A stretch of DNA of 22,801 bases. It comes from a virus. The notes under the pieces were generated by a model. That model was given only the letters and a program-made list of their open reading frames with translations. It ran no database searches and was not told the origin of the DNA. Within the stretch, counting starts at the first letter, position 1. The number at the start of each line of letters is the position of its first letter. The DNA is taken from positions 13,119 to 35,919 of the IMG/VR virus record IMGVR_UViG_3300030060_005340. One strand, given 5' to 3'. This document shows, one piece after another, positions 9,462 to 17,956 of this stretch. The position numbers and the translations under genes are program-made.

Positions 9462-10339
9462 TGGCAACAAATCAATACTTCAATAAGTTTGCCGCTACCA
9501 ATGAGCAAACACTGGTGCAAGATCTAGTCGATGAAACAATTCGTATTCACGGCGTAGATATGGTCTACATTCCTCGCACCAGACAAAACGAAGATGAAGT
9601 ATTGGGAGATGCTAACCTCCCCCTCTTTGAAGAGGCAAGAGAAGTTGAGATGTATGTTGAAAATTATGATGGTTTTGACGGCGAGGGTGAAGTCATGACA
9701 CAGTTTGGTCTTGAGATTAAAGATGAACTTACCACGACAATCTCAAGTCGAAGATTCAAGACTTTATACGCCGACAAAAACTATGCGTCACCCAGAGAGG
9801 GAGACCTTATCTTTTTCCCTCTCAACAACTCATTATTTGAAATCAACTTTGTCGAACGTGAAAAGAATTTCTTTAGTTTTGGTAAGATATTCACATTCCA
9901 GATGAAGTGTAGTTTCTTCAAATATACCGGAGAAGACTTCACTACAGGATTCGATGCCATCGATGGTGTGACTGGCTCCGTATTCGACCAACTGGTGTCC
10001 GTAGGAGCCACCAACGGGACCGGAGAGTTCAGAGATGGGGAACGGGGTCACCTGTATACAAACGCAGCAGGGAGCGTTACAGGGGCTACAATCGACATCA
10101 TCGAATGGAACACTCTTACGGATACAGCGACCATTCGCGTCCTGCCCGGAGGCACTATTGGTGGTGCTACACTGATGATCGGGGAGACCTCTGGTGCGTC
10201 CTTTGGTATTGCAACAATCGGTGCAACCTTAGACTTCTTCGTCAAGGATGGACTTGAGGACAACACCGAGATCGATCTTGAGGCAGCAACATTCCTTGAC
10301 TTTACGGAAAATGATCCGTTCTCGGAGGGTAACTTTTAA
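9461..10339 (+). CDS. 14: Neck protein gp14 (head completion)
   Basis: The protein is 292 aa (T4 gp14 is 256). The conserved gp14 features are QTLVQDLVDETIRIHGVDM (16-34), VYIPRT (35-40), the ETIRIHG-D-x-x-YIPR pattern, and SSRRF (95-99). PREGDLIFFP (111-120) and the following FEINFVE segment are also typical. gp14 partners gp13 in the neck. The start overlaps the gp13 stop by one base, and the end overlaps gp15 the same way. Residues about 171-259 form a Gly/Thr-rich stretch with repeated 'G-x-x-x-G-x-T/S-G-A' pieces (IGETSGASFGIATIG) that looks like an inserted beta module and accounts for the greater length. Confidence 0.9.
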   Translation: MATNQYFNKFAATNEQTLVQDLVDETIRIHGVDMVYIPRTRQNEDEVLGDANLPLFEEAREVEMYVENYDGFDGEGEVMTQFGLEIKDELTTTISSRRFKTLYADKNYASPREGDLIFFPLNNSLFEINFVEREKNFFSFGKIFTFQMKCSFFKYTGEDFTTGFDAIDGVTGSVFDQLVSVGATNGTGEFRDGERGHLYTNAAGSVTGATIDIIEWNTLTDTATIRVLPGGTIGGATLMIGETSGASFGIATIGATLDFFVKDGLEDNTEIDLEAATFLDFTENDPFSEGNF

Positions 10340-11196
10340 TGTTTAGCACCTTCTACAACGAGACGATCAGAAAAACTGTTATCGGGTTTGCTAGTCTTTT
10401 TGATGATGTTCACATCCAGCGGTTTGATTCTGCTGGCACACTGAAGAAAAAGATTCTTGTTCCTATTTCGTATTCCCCAAAAGAGAAGTTTTTAAGAATG
10501 CTCCGAGAGTATCCTCTGTTGAAAGGGGATGATGGAGATGTTGATACTCACATTGGACAGATTCTCCCGCGTATGGGATTTAATATCAGCAGTATCGCTT
10601 ACGATGGAACAAGAAAACGAAATACAATTTTACGTCGATTTGTAACGAGCGAACCAGACGAGGATACTGGATTGGTTAAACAAACACAGTCACAGTTCAC
10701 CGAGGTTCCGTACAACATTAGTTTCAATCTGTCTGTTGCAACACGGACGACCGATGATGCTCTTCAGATTATTGAACAGATTCTTCCATACTTCACTCCA
10801 GAATTTACACTTAGTATCAACTATACCTCTGGGTTTAATACAAAGATTGACGTTCCAATTGTACTGAATGATGTTGCTCCCGAGTTTGAGTTTGAGGGGG
10901 ATACCTCCACACAACGAAATGTAATCTTTAATCTTGGGTTTACTGCTTTATCTTATGTCTTCTCACCGATCAAAACAAGCAAGATCATTCGTACCACAGA
11001 CGTTACTTCACTACTCAGCGACTTCACCGCGTTTGGTGGTATCAGTGGACCGACAGGTGCAGTCGCCAGAAGCATTTCCTCTATCACTGGACCATCCGGT
11101 GCGAGCAGTATGCCACCGAATGCATCTGTCACCACTGATAACTTTATCTTTGGTTCTATTACTAGTGGCTTGAGTGTGACCGGAGGCACGATGTGA
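10339..11196 (+). CDS. 15: Tail terminator / proximal sheath stabiliser gp15
   Basis: The protein is 285 aa (T4 gp15 is 272). MFSTFYNETIRKTVIGFASL is a typical gp15 start (T4 begins MFGYFYNSSFRR). VPISYSPKEKFLRML (37-51) matches the T4 VPITYASKEHF region, and IIEQILPYFTPEFTLSINY corresponds to T4 IVEQILPYFQPHF. In T4, gp15 forms a hexamer capping the tail tube and sheath and connecting the tail to the neck. The ATG is in a TAATG overlap with gp14 and is served by GGAGGG (10324-10329). The C-terminal 50 residues are Gly/Ser/Thr-rich (GPTGAVARS, TGPSGASS) and less conserved. Confidence 0.92.
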   Translation: MFSTFYNETIRKTVIGFASLFDDVHIQRFDSAGTLKKKILVPISYSPKEKFLRMLREYPLLKGDDGDVDTHIGQILPRMGFNISSIAYDGTRKRNTILRRFVTSEPDEDTGLVKQTQSQFTEVPYNISFNLSVATRTTDDALQIIEQILPYFTPEFTLSINYTSGFNTKIDVPIVLNDVAPEFEFEGDTSTQRNVIFNLGFTALSYVFSPIKTSKIIRTTDVTSLLSDFTAFGGISGPTGAVARSISSITGPSGASSMPPNASVTTDNFIFGSITSGLSVTGGTM

Positions 11197-11663
11197 TGAA
11201 AGAAGACCATCCTTTAGAGAAGGCATTAAATATTGAGCCGGTTGACATTCCCAAAGACACCACTCCAGTGGTTCGGAAACCTGTTGAAATAGACTTGTCT
11301 AATTTCTCTGACAAAAAGGAACTCCATCAAAGACAAGATTACTCTGAGATTAGAGAAAACTTAAAAGATTTGATTGAGAGTGGTAAGGTTGCCCTTGACG
11401 GTATAATCAAGGTTGCCTCTGAGAGTGACAGTCCACGGGCATTCGAGGTTGTTTCTCAATTGATGAAAACATCAGTTGAAGCAAACAAAGAACTTCTCGA
11501 TGTCCATAAGCAAATGAAGGAACTCGAAAAAGAGTCCGGTGCAAAGAATGTTACAAACAATGCGTTCTTCGTTGGATCCACGAAAGAACTTCAGGAGTTG
11601 GTGCAAAAACAACTCCCAGCGAATAAGGTGAAAAAGGTAAAGAACAATGACGAAGAGGCATGA
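11196..11663 (+). CDS. 16: Small terminase subunit gp16
   Basis: About 155 aa (T4 gp16 is 164). The central helical segment with SDSPRAFEVVSQLMKTSVEA and NKELLDVHKQMKELE matches T4 gp16 (NADSPRHMEVFATLM, NREILKLHKDMKD). The end FFVGSTKELQELV matches T4 VFMGSPTELMDEI. The subunit recognises phage DNA and stimulates gp17 during packaging. Two starts are possible: GTG at 11193 and ATG at 11196. I chose ATG because GGAGG (11182-11186) sits nine bases ahead of it. The gene overlaps the gp15 stop and runs 17 bases into gp17. The C-terminus is lysine-rich. Confidence 0.88.
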   Translation: MKEDHPLEKALNIEPVDIPKDTTPVVRKPVEIDLSNFSDKKELHQRQDYSEIRENLKDLIESGKVALDGIIKVASESDSPRAFEVVSQLMKTSVEANKELLDVHKQMKELEKESGAKNVTNNAFFVGSTKELQELVQKQLPANKVKKVKNNDEEA

Positions 11664-13290
11664 TGCCGATTCATATCTTGGAAACATCAATCTAAAAGCG
11701 GCAGGCGTAGAAACAGAATTTACAAAAGAACAGATTCAAGAATACGCAAAGTGTGCTTCGGATCCGATGTACTTCATCGAGAACTACATCAAAATTGTAT
11801 CTCTCGATGATGGATTGGTTCCCTTCAAAACATATGAATATCAAAGGAACATGATCGAAACGATTCACAGGGATCGCTTCGTTATTGCAAAACTACCGAG
11901 ACAGTCTGGCAAGTCTACTACTGTTGTTGCATATCTTTTACACTATGTTTTATTCAATCCTTCAAAGAATGTTGCAATTCTTGCAAACAAGCAGGTGACT
12001 GCACGCGAACTTCTGGGTCGTCTAAAGTTGGCATACGAGCATCTTCCCAAGTGGATTCAGCAGGGCATAATTGAATGGAATAAAGGCTCTATTCATCTCG
12101 AAAATGGCTCGAAGATTTTGGCATCATCAACGTCATCCTCCGCCGTTCGAGGTGGGTCTTTCAATATGCTGTTTCTTGATGAATTTGCATTCGTTCCAGA
12201 AAATGTTGCGGATGAGTTTTTCAGTTCTGTGTACCCCACGATCTCGGCGGGACAGGAAACTAAAGTTTTGATCATCAGCACGCCCAAAGGTTTGAACATG
12301 TATTACAAACTGTGGCGAGATGCTGAGGAAAAAAGAAACTCTTACACCCCCATTGAGGTCCACTGGTCTGAAGTGCCGGGAAGAGATGAAAAGTGGAAAA
12401 AAGAGACAATCAGAAATACGTCCGAGGAGCAGTTTCGTGCGGAGTTTGAATGTGAGTTCTTGGGGTCTCTGAATACTTTGATCACACCGTCAAAGTTAAA
12501 AACCTTGACCTACGAAAGACCGATTGCACAGTCTGAAGAGGGACTAAAGGTTTATGAAAATCCAATTCCCGGTGCAGAATACTTCCTCGGCTTAGATGTT
12601 TCACGCGGAAAAGAATTGGACTATCACGCATTTTCAATCATTCGATATGATCAGATGCCATACAAAGTAGTTGCAACATTTAAGAACAATGACATGCAAC
12701 CCTTCCTGTTGCCAACCCTTATCTACAACTTTGCCATGAGATACAACGAGGCAAATGTGCTAGTCGAAATCAACGATCTGGGACAAGAGGTGGTTGACCT
12801 ATTGTGGAACGAACTTGAATATGAAAACATTATTACCACGACTGTCCGTGGGCGAAAAGGGCAGGTAATGGATGCTGGATTCTCAAGACACGAACGACAA
12901 TATGGCGTGCGTATGAGTGCGAAGGTGAAACGAGTCGGCTGTGCCATGCTCAAGGAGATGGTAGAGCAAGACAAACTCATCATACCCGACTTTGATATCA
13001 TCAATGAACTTGCGTCCTTTGTCTCAAAACGTGGAGCATTCGAAGCAGAGGTGGGTCACCACGATGACTTGGTAATTAGTGTGTTGCTTTTTGCATGGGC
13101 ATCCAACCAAGAATATTTCAAAGATTTGACAGACATAAATATTCGTGAGGAACTCCTTAAAGAGAAGATCGCCAAAATGGAAGAAAATATTATGCCTTTT
13201 GGGTTTGTAGAAGATGGAGTTTCTGAGGACGTATTCGTAGACGATCAAGGGGATCGATGGTCTTTGAAGAATAATGAAGATATCCTCTAA
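11647..13290 (+). CDS. 17: Large terminase subunit gp17 (packaging ATPase and nuclease)
   Basis: The protein is 547 aa (T4 gp17 is 610). The N-terminal ATPase has a Walker A loop PRQSGKST (84-91, Lys89), a Walker B strand MLFLDE (174-179, Asp178 and catalytic Glu179) and the coupling motif IISTPKG (209-215). The C-terminal RNase H-fold nuclease shows the three expected acids: Asp317 in GLDVSRG, Glu374 in VLVEIND and Asp473/474 in HHDDLVIS. It cuts concatemeric DNA and pumps it through the gp20 portal. The start ATG lies within the end of gp16 (17-base overlap), with a weak AAGGT-type site ahead, so coupling to gp16 translation is likely. All catalytic positions are intact and there is no intron or intein. 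Confidence 0.97.
   Translation: MTKRHDADSYLGNINLKAAGVETEFTKEQIQEYAKCASDPMYFIENYIKIVSLDDGLVPFKTYEYQRNMIETIHRDRFVIAKLPRQSGKSTTVVAYLLHYVLFNPSKNVAILANKQVTARELLGRLKLAYEHLPKWIQQGIIEWNKGSIHLENGSKILASSTSSSAVRGGSFNMLFLDEFAFVPENVADEFFSSVYPTISAGQETKVLIISTPKGLNMYYKLWRDAEEKRNSYTPIEVHWSEVPGRDEKWKKETIRNTSEEQFRAEFECEFLGSLNTLITPSKLKTLTYERPIAQSEEGLKVYENPIPGAEYFLGLDVSRGKELDYHAFSIIRYDQMPYKVVATFKNNDMQPFLLPTLIYNFAMRYNEANVLVEINDLGQEVVDLLWNELEYENIITTTVRGRKGQVMDAGFSRHERQYGVRMSAKVKRVGCAMLKEMVEQDKLIIPDFDIINELASFVSKRGAFEAEVGHHDDLVISVLLFAWASNQEYFKDLTDINIREELLKEKIAKMEENIMPFGFVEDGVSEDVFVDDQGDRWSLKNNEDIL
13134..13141 (+). promoter_or_regulatory. Weak candidate T4-type late promoter element (CATAAATA)
   Basis: CATAAATA matches the T4 late -10 element TATAAATA in seven of eight positions. 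It lies inside the gp17 coding region, about 190 bases ahead of the gp18 start. A transcript from here would lead into the sheath and tube genes. A seven-base match is expected about once by chance in a window of this size, so support is weak. Confidence 0.2.
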
Positions 13291-13329
13291 ACCGCGTTAT
13301 CAATAGATAAGAAGCAACAGGAGAAAACC

Positions 13330-15840
13330 ATGACATTTCAAGTCAGCCCCGGCGTTCAAGTAAAAGAAATCGACCTTACATCAATTATTCCCTCTGTTTC
13401 TACCACCAGAGCGGGGTTTGCGGGTGTATTTAATCAGGGTCCAGTAGGATCAAGAACTCTCATCAGTAGCGTAAACCAACTTCGCTCCGTCTTCGGTGAT
13501 CCGACAGACGCTAATGCGGTGGACTGGTTCACGGCTGCCAACTTCCTTGCGTATACAAACAATCTTCAGGTTATTCGCGTTGTAGGCACGGGTTCAGTCA
13601 ATGCAAATGTTGCTGGACGATCTACTGATTCACTCATCAAAACTGTTTCTGACTATGATGCACAATTCGGCGTAATTGATAGCGATGGTTATGGTGTTTC
13701 AACTGGTACGACCTTCGGCACATTCGCCGCACGGGGTCCGGGTGGTGAAGTCAATCAGGGTGGAAATGCTATTCAGGTTTCTGTTGCAGATAGAACCACT
13801 CTGGGTGTTCGACTCATTGGAGCAACCGGAGCCGGAGTTGGTGGGGGAACAGACTCCGTGTCCGCCACTGCTGCAATCGGATCCGATAGCACTTCCCAAC
13901 TTACTGATCAAAACCCAATTGATACTGACAAGACCATGTTCTACATTGTAGAAAAAGGTGATATTGTTACCTCAGGACTTCCGTATGGTCTTACTGGTAA
14001 TAACACTGATGGTAAAAATGAAATTGCAAACGTGGGTGATACTGCCGGTGACAACCTTCGAATCAAGGGTCTTCCTGCTGAACCACTAAGAACAATCACA
14101 GGTATTACCCCCGGTTATGTTGCAGTAGTAAAAACCGGTGTGGACCTCAAGCCTAAAACAGGTGCAGTCTCCATAGACCTTCATGTCCCCTCAGGTACTA
14201 AGTACCTTGCCCAAGATGGTAACACTGGTGGATATGTCGTTATTCACGGTGGAACTGGTGGTGTGTCTCACGACATGATCGCTCGCGTTACTACAACATC
14301 TACAAGCACAGTTACAATGACTGTTGGAGTCACTGCTGCTACTCTCGGTATCGAGGGTGGTATCAGAGTGAACCCCGGAGACTTCGTTCAGTTTGTTGGA
14401 GAAATTGAAGTCGGAAGCACCGCAGCCGGACAGGGTGGTCTCACCGCCGCCTCTGTTGACTGGAGATATCGATCCAACTTCTCAAGAGACCTGCCAGCGA
14501 CCAGCATTGATGCACAAAACCGAGGTGCTACAAACGACCTCATCCACATCGCTGTCATGGACGAATTTGGGATCGGCACTGGTAATACATTCGAGGTTCT
14601 TGAAACCTTCGATTCTGTCTCGAAGGCAAGTAACGTACTCGATTCGTTTGGCAAGAACATCTTCATGCAGCAGCGAGTCCGGGGTGATTCCTCTCGCGTG
14701 TTCTTGACTGGGTTTGCTGATGTCGTGGGTGGAACTATGGGTGGTGTGACTGCATTTGGTGGTGGCGGTGGAAACACCGTTGGACCCCTTGCCAAAGCGG
14801 GTGTAACTCACGGGTCTCTCGCTCAAGCCGGTCGCGTGTTCAACACTCTAATTAAACCATCTACTGTATCACTTACTGGTGGTACTCTTGGTGCAGCGGT
14901 AACAAACAAGATCACAGACGGATACGATGCATTCGAAGATCCTGAGACCGTTGATGTTAATATTCTTGTTGCAGGTGATCTCAAGGGAGCACAAGCCAAG
15001 TCACTCGTCACCATTCTAGATAAGCGTAGAGATTGCCTCGGCTTCTTCTCTCCGCCTAGAGATGCAGTTCTTGACTCAAACGGTGCTGCACCCAAGTCAT
15101 CCATTAAAGCAACTGCTAACACGGTTGCCTACCGCAAGGGTACAAACGCCAACGAATCCGGTGGTGATCAAGACTTTACCTCTGAAAACCTAAACAGCGA
15201 TACGTCATTCGCAGTCATGGACAGTGGGTGGAAGTTAACCTTTGATCGCTACAACGATAAGTTCCGTTATATGCCACTTAATGCTGATACCGCAGGTGTC
15301 ACTGTTCGAACCGATGTAATCGCCGAACCGTGGTTCTCACCCGCTGGTTTCAACCGTGGTCAGATCTTGGGTGCAGTCGCACTCGCATACAGCCCAAATC
15401 AGGCAGAGCGAGATGATCTGTATACCAACAACATCAACCCTGTCGTGGCATTCCCCGGACAAGGAACAGTGTTGTTTGGTGATAAGACCATGCAACAGAG
15501 ACCGTCTGCATTCGACAGAATCAATGTTCGTCGTTTGTTCATCATCCTTGAGAAGGCAATTTCTACTGCTGCCAAGTTCCAACTCTTCGAAATCAATGAT
15601 GCGTTCACTAGAGCACAGTTCAAGAGCATCGTTGACCCATTCTTGAGAGATGTTCAGGCAAGAAGAGGAATTGTTGACTTCAAGGTGATCTGTGATACCA
15701 GCAATAACCCATCTTCGGTTGTTGATCGTAATGAGTTTGTGGCGAGTATCTTTATCAAACCATCTCGTTCGATTAACTTCATCACTCTCAACTTCGTTGC
15801 AACGGGTAGTGGAGTGAACTTCCAAGAAATTGGTGCGTAA
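13330..15840 (+). CDS. 18: Tail sheath protein gp18
   Basis: The protein is 836 aa, against 659 in T4. The N-terminus (FQVSPGVQVKEIDLTSIIP) and the C-terminus (VIAEPWFSPAGFNRGQI, NPVVAFPGQGTVLFGDKT, INVRRLFI, SINFITLNFVATGSGVNF) are canonical gp18. The protein polymerises as hexameric rings around the gp19 tube and contracts on infection. The start is served by AGGAG (13319-13323) six bases ahead of ATG. The extra length is mainly in residues about 110-400, a Gly/Thr-rich region that should correspond to the surface-exposed protruding domains of the sheath. A 39-base gap separates it from gp17. The next gene is the tube protein, as in T4. Confidence 0.96.
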   Translation: MTFQVSPGVQVKEIDLTSIIPSVSTTRAGFAGVFNQGPVGSRTLISSVNQLRSVFGDPTDANAVDWFTAANFLAYTNNLQVIRVVGTGSVNANVAGRSTDSLIKTVSDYDAQFGVIDSDGYGVSTGTTFGTFAARGPGGEVNQGGNAIQVSVADRTTLGVRLIGATGAGVGGGTDSVSATAAIGSDSTSQLTDQNPIDTDKTMFYIVEKGDIVTSGLPYGLTGNNTDGKNEIANVGDTAGDNLRIKGLPAEPLRTITGITPGYVAVVKTGVDLKPKTGAVSIDLHVPSGTKYLAQDGNTGGYVVIHGGTGGVSHDMIARVTTTSTSTVTMTVGVTAATLGIEGGIRVNPGDFVQFVGEIEVGSTAAGQGGLTAASVDWRYRSNFSRDLPATSIDAQNRGATNDLIHIAVMDEFGIGTGNTFEVLETFDSVSKASNVLDSFGKNIFMQQRVRGDSSRVFLTGFADVVGGTMGGVTAFGGGGGNTVGPLAKAGVTHGSLAQAGRVFNTLIKPSTVSLTGGTLGAAVTNKITDGYDAFEDPETVDVNILVAGDLKGAQAKSLVTILDKRRDCLGFFSPPRDAVLDSNGAAPKSSIKATANTVAYRKGTNANESGGDQDFTSENLNSDTSFAVMDSGWKLTFDRYNDKFRYMPLNADTAGVTVRTDVIAEPWFSPAGFNRGQILGAVALAYSPNQAERDDLYTNNINPVVAFPGQGTVLFGDKTMQQRPSAFDRINVRRLFIILEKAISTAAKFQLFEINDAFTRAQFKSIVDPFLRDVQARRGIVDFKVICDTSNNPSSVVDRNEFVASIFIKPSRSINFITLNFVATGSGVNFQEIGA

Positions 15841-15867
15841 CGCATACATAACTAAGGAGCATAACAA

Positions 15868-16419
15868 ATGAACATCGACAAGTTCAAAAACGCAATCGGG
15901 GGCGGGGTAAGACCCTCTCTCTTCAGAGTAAAAGGTAACATTGGTTCAACAACCAGTCCCGATGTTCTTAGTTTCTTGGTAACCGCAGCACAACTTCCTG
16001 CATCGACGCTTGGGGAAATTGCTGTTAACTATCGTGGTCGCCAGATCAAACTGCCCGGATCCAGAACCTTTGAACCGTGGACACTAACTGTTCTAAACGA
16101 CGAGGGGATGTTCCTTCGTTCAAGGTTTGAGAGATGGATTGAAGATCTTAACGGGGCAGAGTCCAATATTGCACAGAGACCTATTACACTAACCAACGCA
16201 GTTGACTTCCCAACATGGTCAATTGATCAGTTAAACAGAAACGGAAACCCAATCAAGTCATATGAATTGCTTTACTGTTTCCCGACATCAGTTAGTGCGA
16301 TGGATCTTTCAGCAGATGCAGATGGTTTGTCTGACTTCCAAGTGACACTCAACTACACATACTTCCTCACCAGTGGCGTGAACGGCATTCCTGTCGGAGC
16401 CGCACCTATTCGGGAGTAA
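15868..16419 (+). CDS. 19: Tail tube protein gp19
   Basis: The protein is 183 aa (T4 gp19 is 163). It carries the tube-protein pattern: PSLFRVKGNI, then LSFLVTAAQLPASTLGEI, then YRGRQIKLPGSRTFEPW and TLTVLNDEG. The corresponding T4 parts are NLFQVEI, KATALPAG, NRKINVAGDRTFDDWTVTVMNDE. It stacks in hexameric rings forming the channel inside the sheath through which DNA leaves. The ATG follows AAGGAG (15854-15859). A 27-base gap separates it from gp18, fitting joint expression of sheath and tube. Confidence 0.95.
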   Translation: MNIDKFKNAIGGGVRPSLFRVKGNIGSTTSPDVLSFLVTAAQLPASTLGEIAVNYRGRQIKLPGSRTFEPWTLTVLNDEGMFLRSRFERWIEDLNGAESNIAQRPITLTNAVDFPTWSIDQLNRNGNPIKSYELLYCFPTSVSAMDLSADADGLSDFQVTLNYTYFLTSGVNGIPVGAAPIRE

Positions 16420-16435
16420 TTTTTAGGGGAATACA

Positions 16436-17956
16436 ATGCCAGTTGATTTATTCGGGTTTTCCTTTGGTCGATCAAACAAAGGAAACAATGCAAGCACGAC
16501 ACCAACTTCTCCAGCAGCAAGAGCGGACGTTCCATCTTTCGTTTTACCTGACGTTGAAGATGCATACACCGTTGATGCCGGGGGAGTGTATGGTTATGGC
16601 GTTGACTTAGACGGCACTCTACGAAATGACAGTCAATATGTCTCAAAGTATCGAGACATGTCAATGCAACCAGAGATTGAAAAGGCTATTGAGGACATTT
16701 GCAACGAAGCAATTGTGTACGATGAGCAAAGATATCCGGTTGAGATTGTGCTTGATAATGTCAATCTTGCGGACAACATTAAAGATTCTATCAGAAAAGA
16801 ATTCAAGCATTTGCTACGTCTCTTGGACTTCAATAACAAGGGTTACGAAATCTTTAGACGGTGGTATGTTGATGGCAAAGGCTATTACCACATGATCGTT
16901 GATCCTAAGAATCCTAAAAAGGGTATTCTTGAAATGCGTGCAATTGATGCAGCAAAGATCAAAAAGATCGCCGAAGTCATTAAAGACAAAGATGAAAAAA
17001 CTGGGGCAGTAATTGTTCGGGGTGTAAAAGAAAAGTACATCTACAGGGATAAGCCCAACGAAGGCTCTGCGTTGGAGATCCCACCAGAGGCAATTTGTTA
17101 CTATCCGTCCGGGTTGTTTGATGCAAGTCGCTCGCGGGCAATTTCTTATCTACACAAAGCGATCAAACCTCTAAACCAATTGAGACTCGTGGAAGATGCA
17201 ACTGTTATCTACCGTCTATCGCGTGCTCCAGAGCGAAGAATCTTTTACGTTGACGTTGGTAACCTACCGAAGACCAAAGCCGAACAATATGTTCGTGAAT
17301 TGATGAATCGATACAAGAACAAGTTGGTATATGATGCCAACTCCGGTGAAATGAAAGATGACCGGAAGTTTATGTCAATGCTCGAAGACTACTGGCTACC
17401 TCGTCGTGAAGGTGGTAAGGGAACCGAAATCACCACTCTCGATGGTGGTGCAAATCTTGGTGAGATGGAAGACGTTGAGTATTTTGAAAAGAAACTCTAC
17501 AAGGCTCTTGATGTTCCACTATCTCGACTCGAAACAGATAGCGGTTTTAACATGGGTCGTGCATCTGAGATCAGCCGAGACGAACTCAACTTTCAAAAGT
17601 TCATCAACAGACTTCGAAACAAATTCAATACTCTCTTTGTTAACAGCCTTCGCGTGCAACTTGTACTCAAGGGTATCATTAATGACAAAGAGTTTTTCAA
17701 CATCCTTCAAGATCTTCGCTTCGAGTATGTTTCTGATTCATTCTTTGCAGAGAGCAAGGAATATGAGATTATTAAAGAACGCCTTGATGTAATGCGTGAA
17801 CTCAGCGAGTATATTGGTGAATACTACTCACGCGAGTGGGCGAGAAAGAACATCCTCAGACAGACCGATTCTGATATTAAGAAACAAGACGAAGATATAG
17901 ATAAAGAAAGAGAACTAGGACTTCTCCCTGAGAAAAACGGAGACGGCGGATTCTAA
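16436..17956 (+). CDS. 20: Portal vertex protein gp20
   Basis: The protein is 506 aa (T4 gp20 is 524). Typical gp20 stretches are YRDMSMQPEIEKAIEDIC (72-89), YPVEIVLDNV (100-109), and a region around residues 313-365 that combines YWLPRREGGKGTEI, MEDVEYF and LYKALDVPLSRLE; the T4 counterparts are YWLQRRDG, NMEDIRWF and LYMALRVPLSRI. Twelve copies form the DNA entry channel at one vertex, nucleate head assembly and dock gp17 and later gp13. AGGGGA (16425-16430) lies ahead of the ATG. The C-terminus is acidic and helical (KKQDEDIDKERELG). The stop overlaps the ATG of the next gene (TAATG). Confidence 0.96.
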   Translation: MPVDLFGFSFGRSNKGNNASTTPTSPAARADVPSFVLPDVEDAYTVDAGGVYGYGVDLDGTLRNDSQYVSKYRDMSMQPEIEKAIEDICNEAIVYDEQRYPVEIVLDNVNLADNIKDSIRKEFKHLLRLLDFNNKGYEIFRRWYVDGKGYYHMIVDPKNPKKGILEMRAIDAAKIKKIAEVIKDKDEKTGAVIVRGVKEKYIYRDKPNEGSALEIPPEAICYYPSGLFDASRSRAISYLHKAIKPLNQLRLVEDATVIYRLSRAPERRIFYVDVGNLPKTKAEQYVRELMNRYKNKLVYDANSGEMKDDRKFMSMLEDYWLPRREGGKGTEITTLDGGANLGEMEDVEYFEKKLYKALDVPLSRLETDSGFNMGRASEISRDELNFQKFINRLRNKFNTLFVNSLRVQLVLKGIINDKEFFNILQDLRFEYVSDSFFAESKEYEIIKERLDVMRELSEYIGEYYSREWARKNILRQTDSDIKKQDEDIDKERELGLLPEKNGDGGF

